This document shows, one piece after another, positions 1 through 6,602 of a DNA stretch of 12,267 nucleotides; the first letter of the stretch is position 1, and each line of letters begins with the position of its first letter. The stretch comes from Paracoccaceae bacterium (GTDB lineage: Bacteria > Pseudomonadota > Alphaproteobacteria > Rhodobacterales > Rhodobacteraceae). The notes under the pieces were generated by a model. It saw only the letters and a list, made by a program, of their open reading frames with translations. It searched no databases and was not told where the DNA came from. The stretch lies in contig JALQYS010000492.1 of the NCBI GenBank assembly GCA_023254015.1, positions 1-12,267 of the forward strand, written 5' to 3'. Made by a program: the position numbers and the translations under genes.

Positions 1-1348
1 ACTGCGCTGCATGGGATCGACCACCTACAAGGAATTCCGCCAGCACTTCGAAAAGGACCGCGCGCTGTCGCGCCGGTTCCAGAAGATCGACGTCAATGAA
101 CCTTCGGTGCCCGATACCATCAAGATCCTGATGGGGCTGAAGCCGCATTTCGAAGAGCATCACGATCTGCGCTATACCAATGACGCGATCAAATCGGCGG
201 TGGAGCTGGCGGCCCGCTATATCCACGACCGCAAACTGCCGGATTCGGCCATCGACGTGATTGACGAGGCCGGGGCAGCCCAACACATTCTGCCCGAAGG
301 CAAGCGCCGCAAGACGCTTGGCACCAAAGAGATTGAGGCGGTCGTCGCCAAAATCGCCCGCATCCCGGCAAAGTCGGTGTCGAAAGACGACGCCGAAACC
401 CTGCGCGATCTGGAAAAGACCTTGAAACGGGTGGTGTTCGGGCAAGACAAGGCGGTTGAGGCCCTGTGTTCGGCCATCAAGCTTGCGCGTGCCGGCCTGC
501 GCGAGCCCGAAAAACCCATCGGCAATTATCTCTTTGCCGGGCCGACGGGTGTCGGCAAGACCGAGGTGGCCAAACAACTCGCCGCCTCGCTGGGGGTGGA
601 GCTGTTGCGCTTCGACATGTCGGAATACATGGAGAAGCACGCGGTTTCCCGGCTGATCGGTGCCCCTCCGGGCTATGTCGGCTTCGACCAGGGCGGCATG
701 CTGACCGATGGCGTCGACCAGCACCCGCATTGCGTGCTGCTTCTGGATGAAATGGAAAAGGCGCACCCGGATGTCTACAACATCCTTCTGCAGGTGATGG
801 ACCACGGCAAGCTGACCGACCACAACGGCCGGACGGTGGATTTCCGCAATGTGATCCTGATCATGACCTCCAACGCCGGGGCCTCGGAAATGGCCAAGGC
901 CGCGATCGGCTTTGGCCGCGAACGCCGCACGGGCGAGGATACCGCTGCGATCGAACGCATCTTCACCCCCGAATTCCGCAACCGTCTGGACGCCGTGATC
1001 GCCTTTGCCCCCTTGGGCCGCGACATCATCCAGCAGGTGGTGACCAAGTTCGTCCTGCAGCTTGAGGCGCAACTGATCGACCGCAACGTGCACATCGACC
1101 TGTCGCCCGAAGCGGCGGATTGGCTGGGTGAAAAGGGCTATGACGACAAGATGGGCGCCCGTCCGCTGGGCCGGGTCATTCAGGAGCACATCAAGAAACC
1201 ACTGGCCGAAGAGCTGTTGTTCGGCAAGCTGACCAAGGGCGGCACGGTGCATGTGGGCGTCAAGGACGGCACCTTGCACCTGACCTATGAAGAGCCGCAA
1301 AAGCCGCGCCTGACCGGGCAGAAACCGCCGCTTCTGACGGCGGAATGA
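1..1348 (+). CDS. clpA: ATP-dependent Clp protease ATP-binding subunit ClpA, C-terminal part (5' truncated)
   Basis: ClpA is the AAA+ unfoldase that feeds substrates into the ClpP peptidase in the cytoplasm. The frame is open from the window edge, so the N domain and most of the first ATPase domain lie outside. Visible parts, numbered from the first Met at base 11: the end of the first ATPase domain (1-95), a linker, and a complete second ATPase domain. That domain has Walker A GPTGVGKT (177-184), Walker B LLLDE (243-247), sensor-1 TSN (286-288), an arginine-finger segment FRNR (322-325) and sensor-2 GARPLGR (382-388). The IGF tripeptide at 299-301 matches the ClpP-docking loop that separates ClpA/ClpX from ClpB, and there is no ClpB middle coiled coil. 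The stop TGA shares four bases (ATGA) with the next gene, so the two are probably translationally coupled. The identification is very secure. Confidence 0.97.
   Translation, partial: LRCMGSTTYKEFRQHFEKDRALSRRFQKIDVNEPSVPDTIKILMGLKPHFEEHHDLRYTNDAIKSAVELAARYIHDRKLPDSAIDVIDEAGAAQHILPEGKRRKTLGTKEIEAVVAKIARIPAKSVSKDDAETLRDLEKTLKRVVFGQDKAVEALCSAIKLARAGLREPEKPIGNYLFAGPTGVGKTEVAKQLAASLGVELLRFDMSEYMEKHAVSRLIGAPPGYVGFDQGGMLTDGVDQHPHCVLLLDEMEKAHPDVYNILLQVMDHGKLTDHNGRTVDFRNVILIMTSNAGASEMAKAAIGFGRERRTGEDTAAIERIFTPEFRNRLDAVIAFAPLGRDIIQQVVTKFVLQLEAQLIDRNVHIDLSPEAADWLGEKGYDDKMGARPLGRVIQEHIKKPLAEELLFGKLTKGGTVHVGVKDGTLHLTYEEPQKPRLTGQKPPLLTAE
1325..1343 (+). other. Hairpin at the clpA / M23 gene junction
   Basis: Arms CCGCCG (1325-1330) and CGGCGG (1338-1343) enclose a 7-base loop and end one base before the ATG of the M23 gene. 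In mRNA this would fold over the initiation region unless ribosomes finishing clpA open it. It lies inside clpA codons and could be a chance product of high GC content. Confidence 0.3.
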
Positions 1349-2280
1349 ACCGGCGCCTTGCCCTTTGCCTGATGGCCCTCGCCCAACCAGCGGGGGCCTT
1401 TGAACTTGCCTTCCCCGCAGCCTGCGTGCTGGGCGAGACCTGCTATATCCAGCAATATCCCGACCGTGATCCGGGGCCAGAGGCGGCCGATTTCACCTGC
1501 GGACCGCTCAGCTATCAAGACCATGACGGCACCGACATCGCGCTGCCCACGCGCGCGGCGATGGCGACGGGGGTCGATGTGCTGGCGGCGGCGGCGGGCA
1601 CGGTGAAGGGCACGCGCGACGGGGTGGCCGACTTTACCCCGGCCAGTCCCGGCAAGGAATGTGGCAACGGAGTGGTGATCGACCATGGCACCGGCTGGGA
1701 GACCCAGTATTGCCACCTGAAACGGGGTTCGGTGACGGTTCGGCCCGGGGACAAGGTGGAAATCGGCGCGCGGCTTGGCCAGATCGGCCAATCGGGACTG
1801 GCCGAGTTTCCCCACCTTCATCTTTCGGTGCGACAGGGCGGCAAGGATGTAGACCCTTTTGCGCCGGGGGCCGGGGCTTGCGGCGCGGCGGACGACGACC
1901 TGTGGGCCACGCCCCTGCCCTATCAGCCAGGCGGAATTCTGGCGCTGGGCCTGACCGACCATGTGCCCGACTTCGAGGCGATCAAGGCCGGCCTGCCATC
2001 GCCCGATCTGCCCGCCACGGCCCCCGCGCTTGTTGTCTGGGCCTATCTCTTCGGCCCGCGGGCGGGCGATGCGCTGCTGCTGACAATAAAGGGGCCAAGT
2101 GGGGCGGTTCTGACCGAACGGGTGATGCTGGAAAAAACCCAGGCGCTGGCCTTTCGGGCTGTCGGCAAACGGCTCTTGACGGCGGGCTGGCCCCCCGGGC
2201 GCTATGAGGCCCGTGTCGAACTTCTGCGCCGCGGAGAGGCGATCGCCAGCGAAAGTATGGGCCTGACGCTCATGCCCTGA
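1345..2280 (+). CDS. Secreted M23 (LytM-type) zinc metallopeptidase
   Basis: This is a probable periplasmic peptidoglycan endopeptidase or an amidase-activating LytM factor. A signal peptide covers about residues 1-18 (RR near the start, hydrophobic core, AGA before the cut). The M23 zinc site is complete: H60 and D64 in HDGTD, H124 in YCHLKRG, and H157/H159 in PHLHL. By comparison with LytM, H60, D64 and H159 would bind zinc and H124 and H157 would be catalytic, so the enzyme is likely active rather than a degenerate activator. Several cysteines outside the signal peptide (27, 33, 52, 106, 123, 179) suit disulfides in the periplasm. The C-terminal third (about 200-311) looks beta-rich and has no motif I recognise. 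Length is 311 residues. The start overlaps the clpA stop, and no strong ribosome binding site is seen, which fits coupling. The true substrate is unknown. Confidence 0.9.
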   Translation: MNRRLALCLMALAQPAGAFELAFPAACVLGETCYIQQYPDRDPGPEAADFTCGPLSYQDHDGTDIALPTRAAMATGVDVLAAAAGTVKGTRDGVADFTPASPGKECGNGVVIDHGTGWETQYCHLKRGSVTVRPGDKVEIGARLGQIGQSGLAEFPHLHLSVRQGGKDVDPFAPGAGACGAADDDLWATPLPYQPGGILALGLTDHVPDFEAIKAGLPSPDLPATAPALVVWAYLFGPRAGDALLLTIKGPSGAVLTERVMLEKTQALAFRAVGKRLLTAGWPPGRYEARVELLRRGEAIASESMGLTLMP

Positions 2281-2281
2281 A

Positions 2282-2333
2282 CGATTTTTCGACGAAAAAT
2301 CGCGGCTCCGCTGATTTTCGTCGAAAATCAGCG
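2282..2333. terminator. Paired palindromes forming a probable bidirectional terminator
   Basis: Two perfect inverted repeats lie between the convergent M23 and MotB-like genes. The first (2282-2302) has arms CGATTTTTCG / CGAAAAATCG around A2292 and begins one base after the M23 stop. The second (2309-2333) has 12-base arms, CGCTGATTTTCG / CGAAAATCAGCG, around T2321, and the TGA stop of the minus-strand gene (2328-2330) lies within it. They are 6 bases apart. Each would form an RNA stem with A/U-rich flanks and a GAC loop in the sense of its own gene. No classical trailing T-run is seen, so the exact termination mechanism is inferred. Confidence 0.75.
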
Positions 2334-3782
2334 TTCCGTCAGCTTCAACTCGATCCGCCGGTTCTGGGCGCGGGCTTCGGCACTGTCGCCTTTTGCCACC
2401 GGCTGAAACTCACCAAAGCCGGTAGCGGCCAGGCGCTCTGGCGGAAAGCCCAGATCAGCCACCATATAGCGCACGACAGAAAGGGCGCGGGCCTGACTGA
2501 GCTCCCAATTGTCCGCAAAGGCACCGGCGCCCGACAAGGGCACGTTGTCGGTATGGCCATCCACCCGGATGATCCAATCAATGCCCGGCGGGATCTGCCC
2601 TGCGATGTCATTCAGCGTTGCCACCACTCCGGCGATCTGCCTCTTGCCCTCTTCGGCCAGATCCGCCGCGCCGGGGGTGAACAGCACCTCGGAGGAAAAC
2701 ACAAAGCGGTCGCCCACCACCCGCACCCCTTCGCGCCCGGCCAGAAGCTGCGACAATTGGCCAAAGAATTCGCTGCGGAACCGGGCAAGGTCGGCGTTTT
2801 CGGCCTCCAGCCGCTTGCGTTCGGCGGCCTCCATCTCGGCCCGGCGTTTCTGTTCGGCCGCCACCTGCGCCAGCGCCGCATTCAACTGGCTGCCAAGCGT
2901 CTCAAGCTGCACCTGAGCCGCCGCATCCCGCGCGGCCGAGGCATCCAGAAGCCCCTGCAACTCTGCCAGTTGCGAACGCAAGGCGGCAATCTGTTCATTC
3001 AGCAGCGTTACCTTGCGCTGCGCCTCCAGCGATTTTTCCTGCTCTTGAGAAAGCGTCGCCTTGGCCACATCCAGAAGCGTGCCTTTTTCCGCCCCTTCGG
3101 CCGGCTTGGCGCGGGCGGCGGCCAGAAGCGTCATCACCTCTTCGGCCTCCTTGCGTTTGGCCTCCAGGGCAAGGGTCAGCGCGGCGAGTTCGTCGTCCGA
3201 GGACTGCAGGCTGTCGCGCAGCTTGGCAAGGGCCGCCGCATCAACCAGACGCGCGGCCTCGGCCTCGGCAAGTTGCGCCTGTGCTGTGGACAGGGCCTGA
3301 GCATCCGCCTTGCCCTTGGCCTGAAGGTCCGCCACCAGCGCCTCCAGCGCCTCGCGGCGGGCGGCGGCCAGGCGGGCGGCCTCGGCGGCGCCGTCAATCT
3401 CGGTCCGGGCGCTGGCAAGGGCGGCATCCAGCGCCGCCTTTTCATCGGTCAGCCGGGCAACATCGCCCAAAGCCGCGTCGCGTTCGGCCAGAAGGCCACG
3501 CACCTGCACCTCGAAATCGCCAAGCCGCGTCTCTGCCGCCGCAAGGCTGACCTGCAGGCCATCGGCCCGCGCGCGCTCCAGCCCCAGCGCATCGGCCAGC
3601 TGGGCCACTTGCGCGTTCAACTCGGTCAATTCGTTGCCCTGGGTGGTGATCGTGTCGCGCAACACCGCCTGCATGACGGTAAAGATGGTCAGCACGAACA
3701 TCATCACCATCAAAAGCGTGGTCACGGCATCGACAAAGCCGGGCCAGATCATCGAACTGTCGCGGCGGCGCGAAAGGCCCAT
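2328..3782 (-). CDS. MotB/OmpA-like stator subunit with long coiled coil
   Basis: This is the probable peptidoglycan-anchoring partner of the channel subunit encoded just upstream. Residues 1-11 are basic and cytoplasmic. One membrane helix (about 12-40) starts IWPGFVDAVTTLL; D18 sits where MotB, ExbD and TolR carry their proton-binding aspartate. Residues about 45-345 are Ala/Glu/Gln/Leu/Arg-rich heptad-like sequence, a long coiled coil with a likely break at 226-234 (KPAEGAEKG). An OmpA C-terminal domain fills about 355-484, with VDGHTDNVPL (D412), NWELSQARA and AQNRRIEL (R475, R476), the residues this family uses to bind diaminopimelate in peptidoglycan. The ATG directly follows the TAG of the upstream gene (zero gap), with GGGGG at 3789-3793 as ribosome binding site. 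It differs from flagellar MotB by the roughly 300-residue coiled coil. The ion it uses and the work it does are not known. Confidence 0.85.
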   Translation of the reverse strand: MGLSRRRDSSMIWPGFVDAVTTLLMVMMFVLTIFTVMQAVLRDTITTQGNELTELNAQVAQLADALGLERARADGLQVSLAAAETRLGDFEVQVRGLLAERDAALGDVARLTDEKAALDAALASARTEIDGAAEAARLAAARREALEALVADLQAKGKADAQALSTAQAQLAEAEAARLVDAAALAKLRDSLQSSDDELAALTLALEAKRKEAEEVMTLLAAARAKPAEGAEKGTLLDVAKATLSQEQEKSLEAQRKVTLLNEQIAALRSQLAELQGLLDASAARDAAAQVQLETLGSQLNAALAQVAAEQKRRAEMEAAERKRLEAENADLARFRSEFFGQLSQLLAGREGVRVVGDRFVFSSEVLFTPGAADLAEEGKRQIAGVVATLNDIAGQIPPGIDWIIRVDGHTDNVPLSGAGAFADNWELSQARALSVVRYMVADLGFPPERLAATGFGEFQPVAKGDSAEARAQNRRIELKLTER

Positions 3783-4976
3783 CTAATGCCCCCGGCCCAG
3801 ATGGCGGACAGCGGCGATCAGCGCGGTCAGGTCAGCGCGCAGATCGGCGGTGGATTCGGCGCGGCCGGCCGTCAGCTCTTCGAGAATGCGCAAGAGCTGC
3901 ACATCGATGGAGCGCAGGCGCATCCGGCTTTCGGCGTCGGAATGGGCCCCGCCCTCGGCACCCGCCAAGGCCGCGATCAGCCGCTCTTGCCCCTCGGCGA
4001 TGCGCGCCAGCGCAGAGGCCTGCGCCTCGGCCGCCGCCCCAAGGCCCGCCATGCGATTGACCGCCTCGGTCAGGGTGGCCAGCCGGTCATCCAGCGCCAG
4101 CCGGTCGCGGTCGCCCTGCGCGGCGATGGTCTGCAACACCTCGACCTGGGCGCCCAGATGGTCGATCAGCCCGGCCATGACACCGCTGTCGCCTTCGCCG
4201 TCGCCACTGGCAAGGCCGACACGGGTGATCGAGGACAGCCAATCCTCAAGCTCGCGGTAAAAGCGGTTCTGGCCGTGGCCCGCAAAAAGCTCCAGCAGGC
4301 CCACGACCAACGACCCGGCCAGCCCCAGAAGCGAAGAGGAAAACGCCGTGCCCATGCCGCCAAGCTGGTTTTCAAGACCGCTCATCAGCTTGGAAAACAC
4401 CTGCAGCCCGGTCTCTCCGTCGGCCGGGGCAAGGCTGCGGATGGTGTCGACCACCGCCGGAACCGTGGTCGCAAGCCCATAGAAGGTGCCCAGAAGGCCA
4501 AGGAAGATCAGAAGGTTGACCAAATAGCGGGTGATGTCGCGCGCCTCGTCGATGCGGGTGGCGACGGATTCAAGGATCGAGCGTGTGGAGGAGGCCGACA
4601 GGTTCGACCGCGCGCCCCGGCTGCGCAGCAACTGGGCCAGCGGGGCCAGCAAAAGCGGCGCCTCCGCCTCGGCCGAGCCGGGTTCCTGGCGGGCAAAGGC
4701 CTCGATCCAGCTGACCGATTGCACCAGGATGAACACCTGCCAGAAACAGGTGACAACCGCCAGAAGGAACACCCCGGCGATGAAGCCGTTCAGCCAGGGG
4801 TTCGTCCGGATGATGCCCAGCACGGTTTCATGGATGAACCACGCCCCCGCCGCCACCAGGCCGCAGACAAGCAACATGGTGACGATCTGGCGGATGGGTT
4901 GGCTGAACAGGACGCCGGTCTGCGGGGCGGTTCTTGGCATATCTTGTGGCCGCATGCTGTGATATGGCCCAACCAT
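3783..4976 (-). CDS. MotA/TolQ/ExbB-type proton channel subunit
   Basis: This is an inner-membrane subunit of an ion-driven 5:2-type motor, judged from topology and its partner gene. Four hydrophobic segments are visible at about residues 30-50, 60-90, 150-175 and 205-232. Segments 3 and 4 carry the family-like stretches LLGTFYGLATTVPAVV and MGTAFSSSLLGLAGSL; T164 and T210 are candidates for the polar residues lining the ion path. A cytoplasmic loop of about 55 residues separates helices 2 and 3. The C-terminal 160 residues (about 238-397) are soluble, mostly helical and probably coiled, longer than in ExbB or TolQ. Length is 397 residues. The start at 4974-4976 lacks a good ribosome binding site; in-frame ATGs at 4953-4955 (M8) and 4938-4940 (M13) are alternatives. 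The gene lies 29 bases after chaC and abuts the MotB-like gene. Exact subfamily is not assigned. Confidence 0.82.
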   Translation of the reverse strand: MVGPYHSMRPQDMPRTAPQTGVLFSQPIRQIVTMLLVCGLVAAGAWFIHETVLGIIRTNPWLNGFIAGVFLLAVVTCFWQVFILVQSVSWIEAFARQEPGSAEAEAPLLLAPLAQLLRSRGARSNLSASSTRSILESVATRIDEARDITRYLVNLLIFLGLLGTFYGLATTVPAVVDTIRSLAPADGETGLQVFSKLMSGLENQLGGMGTAFSSSLLGLAGSLVVGLLELFAGHGQNRFYRELEDWLSSITRVGLASGDGEGDSGVMAGLIDHLGAQVEVLQTIAAQGDRDRLALDDRLATLTEAVNRMAGLGAAAEAQASALARIAEGQERLIAALAGAEGGAHSDAESRMRLRSIDVQLLRILEELTAGRAESTADLRADLTALIAAVRHLGRGH

Positions 4977-5005
4977 AGCAGGCAGGCGGCCGATGCCAAG
5001 CGAAA

Positions 5006-5545
5006 CTAAGGATGATGAAGGTCACGAACGCGGGCGGAAAGCCATTCCAGATCGGCGTCCCCGATGCCCAGTTCGGCCAGATGATCGGCCGTGGCATGCA
5101 GGTAATCGCGGTTCGGCCCCCGCCCGCCCACGGCCTGGGCGATGATCCGGGCCTGCTCTTCCAGGGGCAGGCCGCCGCAATATTGCACATGGTCGGGGTC
5201 GATAACAAAGACCAGCGCCTGCACCGCGCGGCCATCGGCCAGATGCACCGGCAGCCAGCGTTCCAGATAGGCCGACGAGATCAGCTCGCGCTCGCGTAGC
5301 GCCTGAAGGGTGCTGTCTTCGGCGCCCGGTGCCACGCGGAAGGCCACGCCATCGCAATGGGAGCCGGCAGAGGCATCCAGCGCCAGAACCAGACCCGGTG
5401 CAGCCTCGGTGCCGCGATGGTGGATCGAGCGCATGCAGAAACTGCGGTGCCAGCCGGTCGCGCGGGCGATCACGCGCTCGGCCACCGGGAACTCGGGGTT
5501 CCAGATCAACGAGCCATAGCCGAACACCCACATGTCATGCGCCAT
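5006..5545 (-). CDS. chaC: ChaC-type gamma-glutamylcyclotransferase
   Basis: The likely reaction is cytosolic cleavage of glutathione to 5-oxoproline and Cys-Gly. The N-terminal VFGYGSLIWNP stretch is the signature substrate-binding loop of the ChaC/gamma-glutamylcyclotransferase fold. The RERELISSAY segment (about 84-93) supplies the expected catalytic glutamate, most likely E87 counted from the ATG. Length is 179 residues, close to the short ChaC2-like forms. A GTG three bases upstream (5546-5548) is also in frame, but the ATG at 5543-5545 has better spacing (7 bases) to GGAGG at 5553-5557. It is first in a run with the channel and MotB-like genes, 29 bases ahead of the former, so the three are probably cotranscribed. 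It faces the DUF2125 gene across a 61-base divergent spacer. Substrate specificity is inferred from family membership only. Confidence 0.88.
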   Translation of the reverse strand: MAHDMWVFGYGSLIWNPEFPVAERVIARATGWHRSFCMRSIHHRGTEAAPGLVLALDASAGSHCDGVAFRVAPGAEDSTLQALRERELISSAYLERWLPVHLADGRAVQALVFVIDPDHVQYCGGLPLEEQARIIAQAVGGRGPNRDYLHATADHLAELGIGDADLEWLSARVRDLHHP

Positions 5546-5606
5546 CACTGGTCCTCCGTTTCGGGGATGGTGTAGAAAGACCGGGTAAGAAAAGGAAGGG
5601 GCGGCG
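5546..5606. promoter_or_regulatory. Divergent spacer between chaC and the DUF2125 gene
   Basis: These 61 bases separate two divergent genes and hold both ribosome binding sites (GGAGG for chaC, a GGAAGGGG run near 5594-5601 for the plus-strand gene). Promoters for both directions should be in or near it. I see no convincing -35/-10 pair and no operator-like repeat, so this is inferred from gene orientation only. Confidence 0.35.
5553..5557 (-). promoter_or_regulatory. Ribosome binding site of chaC
   Basis: GGAGG on the minus strand lies 7 bases before the ATG at 5543-5545 and only 4 before the alternative GTG at 5546-5548. It therefore favours the ATG start. Confidence 0.75.
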
Positions 5607-6581
5607 ATGCGGGGGCTGTTGTGGGTGGCGCTGGGGCTGGCGGTGCTGTGGGGCGGCTGGTGGTTCGTCGGATCGCGCGGCGTTCAGGCCGGGGCCGAGG
5701 CCTTCTTTGCCGAGCAGTCCGCCCGGGGCCTTGAGGCCGATCACGCCGGAATCACGGTTGCCGGCTTTCCCAGCCGCTTTGACCTAACGGTGACGTCGCC
5801 GCATCTGGCCGATCCGGCCCGCGGCCTTGGCTGGAGCGCGCCCTTCGCCCAAGTCTTTGCCATGTCCTGGAAGCCCTGGCATCTCATCGCCGCCCTGCCC
5901 GGCGGTCAGGTCTTTGACAGCCCCGGCGGCAGGGTGACGCTGGAGGGGGAGCGGATGATGGGCTCGCTGCTGCTGTCGCCCGGTCCTGATCTGGCGCTTT
6001 CTGAGGCGGTGGTCGAAGGGCAGTCGCTGCGGCTGACAGGGGCCACAGCGGTAACGGCGGTGGGTCATGTGGTGGCCTCGGTCCGGCAGGAGGGGGAGGC
6101 CGCCTATCGACTGGGGTTGAAGGCGGGCGATCTGGCGCTTTCGCCGGGTTTTGGCGAAAACGACGGGCCGGGGGCGCTGATGTCCGAGGCCTATCTGGAC
6201 GCAAGGCTGCAGCTCTCGGCCCCGCTCGACCGGCATCTTGGCGACAGTCGGCCGCGGCCGGTCACGCTGGATCTGACGCGCGCCACGCTGGTCTGGGGCA
6301 AGATGCGGCTGACGGCCAGCGGCGCGCTGGCGCCCGACGCCGACGGGTTCGCGGCGGGCGAGATTGCGGTCGAGGTCCGGGGCTGGCGCCACCTGCCGCC
6401 AGCGCTGGCGGCGATGGGGCTGATCGGCCCGGGCTTTGCCCCAGCCCTGACGCGCGGGCTTGAGACGATGGCGGCCGAGGGGGCCGACCCCGAGGTGCTG
6501 ATCCTGCCCCTGCGCGCCAAGGCCGGGCGGCTGGCGCTGGGCCCCCTGCCGCTGGGCGCCGCGCCGCGGTGGGGAGACTGA
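5607..6581 (+). CDS. DUF2125-type membrane-anchored periplasmic protein
   Basis: This protein of unknown function (324 residues) resembles the alphaproteobacterial DUF2125 family. Residues about 4-22 form one hydrophobic, Trp-rich segment after a short basic start; it lacks a clear cleavage site and is probably a signal anchor, leaving the rest in the periplasm. The segment ITVAGFPSRFDLTVTSP (49-65) is typical of this family and recalls the short motif near the start of AsmA-like proteins. The remainder alternates short strands and Gly/Pro turns (for example VTLEGERMMGSLLLSPG), consistent with an extended beta fold. The ATG at 5607 has a GGAAGGGG-type ribosome binding site. The stop TGA (6579-6581) lies inside a palindromic terminator shared with the convergent extensin-like gene. 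No catalytic motif is visible. A role in lipid or outer-membrane handling would be guesswork. Confidence 0.8.
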   Translation: MRGLLWVALGLAVLWGGWWFVGSRGVQAGAEAFFAEQSARGLEADHAGITVAGFPSRFDLTVTSPHLADPARGLGWSAPFAQVFAMSWKPWHLIAALPGGQVFDSPGGRVTLEGERMMGSLLLSPGPDLALSEAVVEGQSLRLTGATAVTAVGHVVASVRQEGEAAYRLGLKAGDLALSPGFGENDGPGALMSEAYLDARLQLSAPLDRHLGDSRPRPVTLDLTRATLVWGKMRLTASGALAPDADGFAAGEIAVEVRGWRHLPPALAAMGLIGPGFAPALTRGLETMAAEGADPEVLILPLRAKAGRLALGPLPLGAAPRWGD

Positions 6582-6598
6582 TTTTCGACGAAAATCAG
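6578..6598. terminator. Palindrome between convergent genes, probable bidirectional terminator
   Basis: A perfect inverted repeat, arms CTGATTTTCG / CGAAAATCAG around A6588, contains the TGA stop of the plus-strand DUF2125 gene (6579-6581) and ends 4 bases from the TAG of the minus-strand extensin-like gene (6603-6605). It is the only structured sequence available to end both transcripts. It belongs to the same repeat family as the elements at 2282-2333 and 9594-9641. Confidence 0.7.
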
Positions 6599-6602
6599 GG
6601 CT

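Noticed and set aside
2282..2333. Paired palindromes as a CRISPR fragment or operator pair
   Set aside because: Only two units with a 6-base gap and differing arms, placed exactly at convergent gene ends; a terminator role explains them better.
2328..4976. Zorya-type phage defence (ZorA/ZorB)
   Set aside because: The two membrane subunits resemble ZorA/ZorB in outline, but no ZorC, ZorD or ZorE-like gene is beside them; flanks are chaC and an M23 peptidase gene.
2553..5009. An 818-codon open frame on the plus strand across the channel and MotB-like genes
   Set aside because: It is antisense to two genes with clear domains, and its product is a low-complexity Gln/Arg/Gly/His-rich sequence typical of a shadow frame in high-GC, Ala/Glu-rich coiled-coil DNA.
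5546..5548. GTG start for chaC
   Set aside because: Only 4 bases from GGAGG; the next codon is an ATG with better spacing. The difference is one residue.
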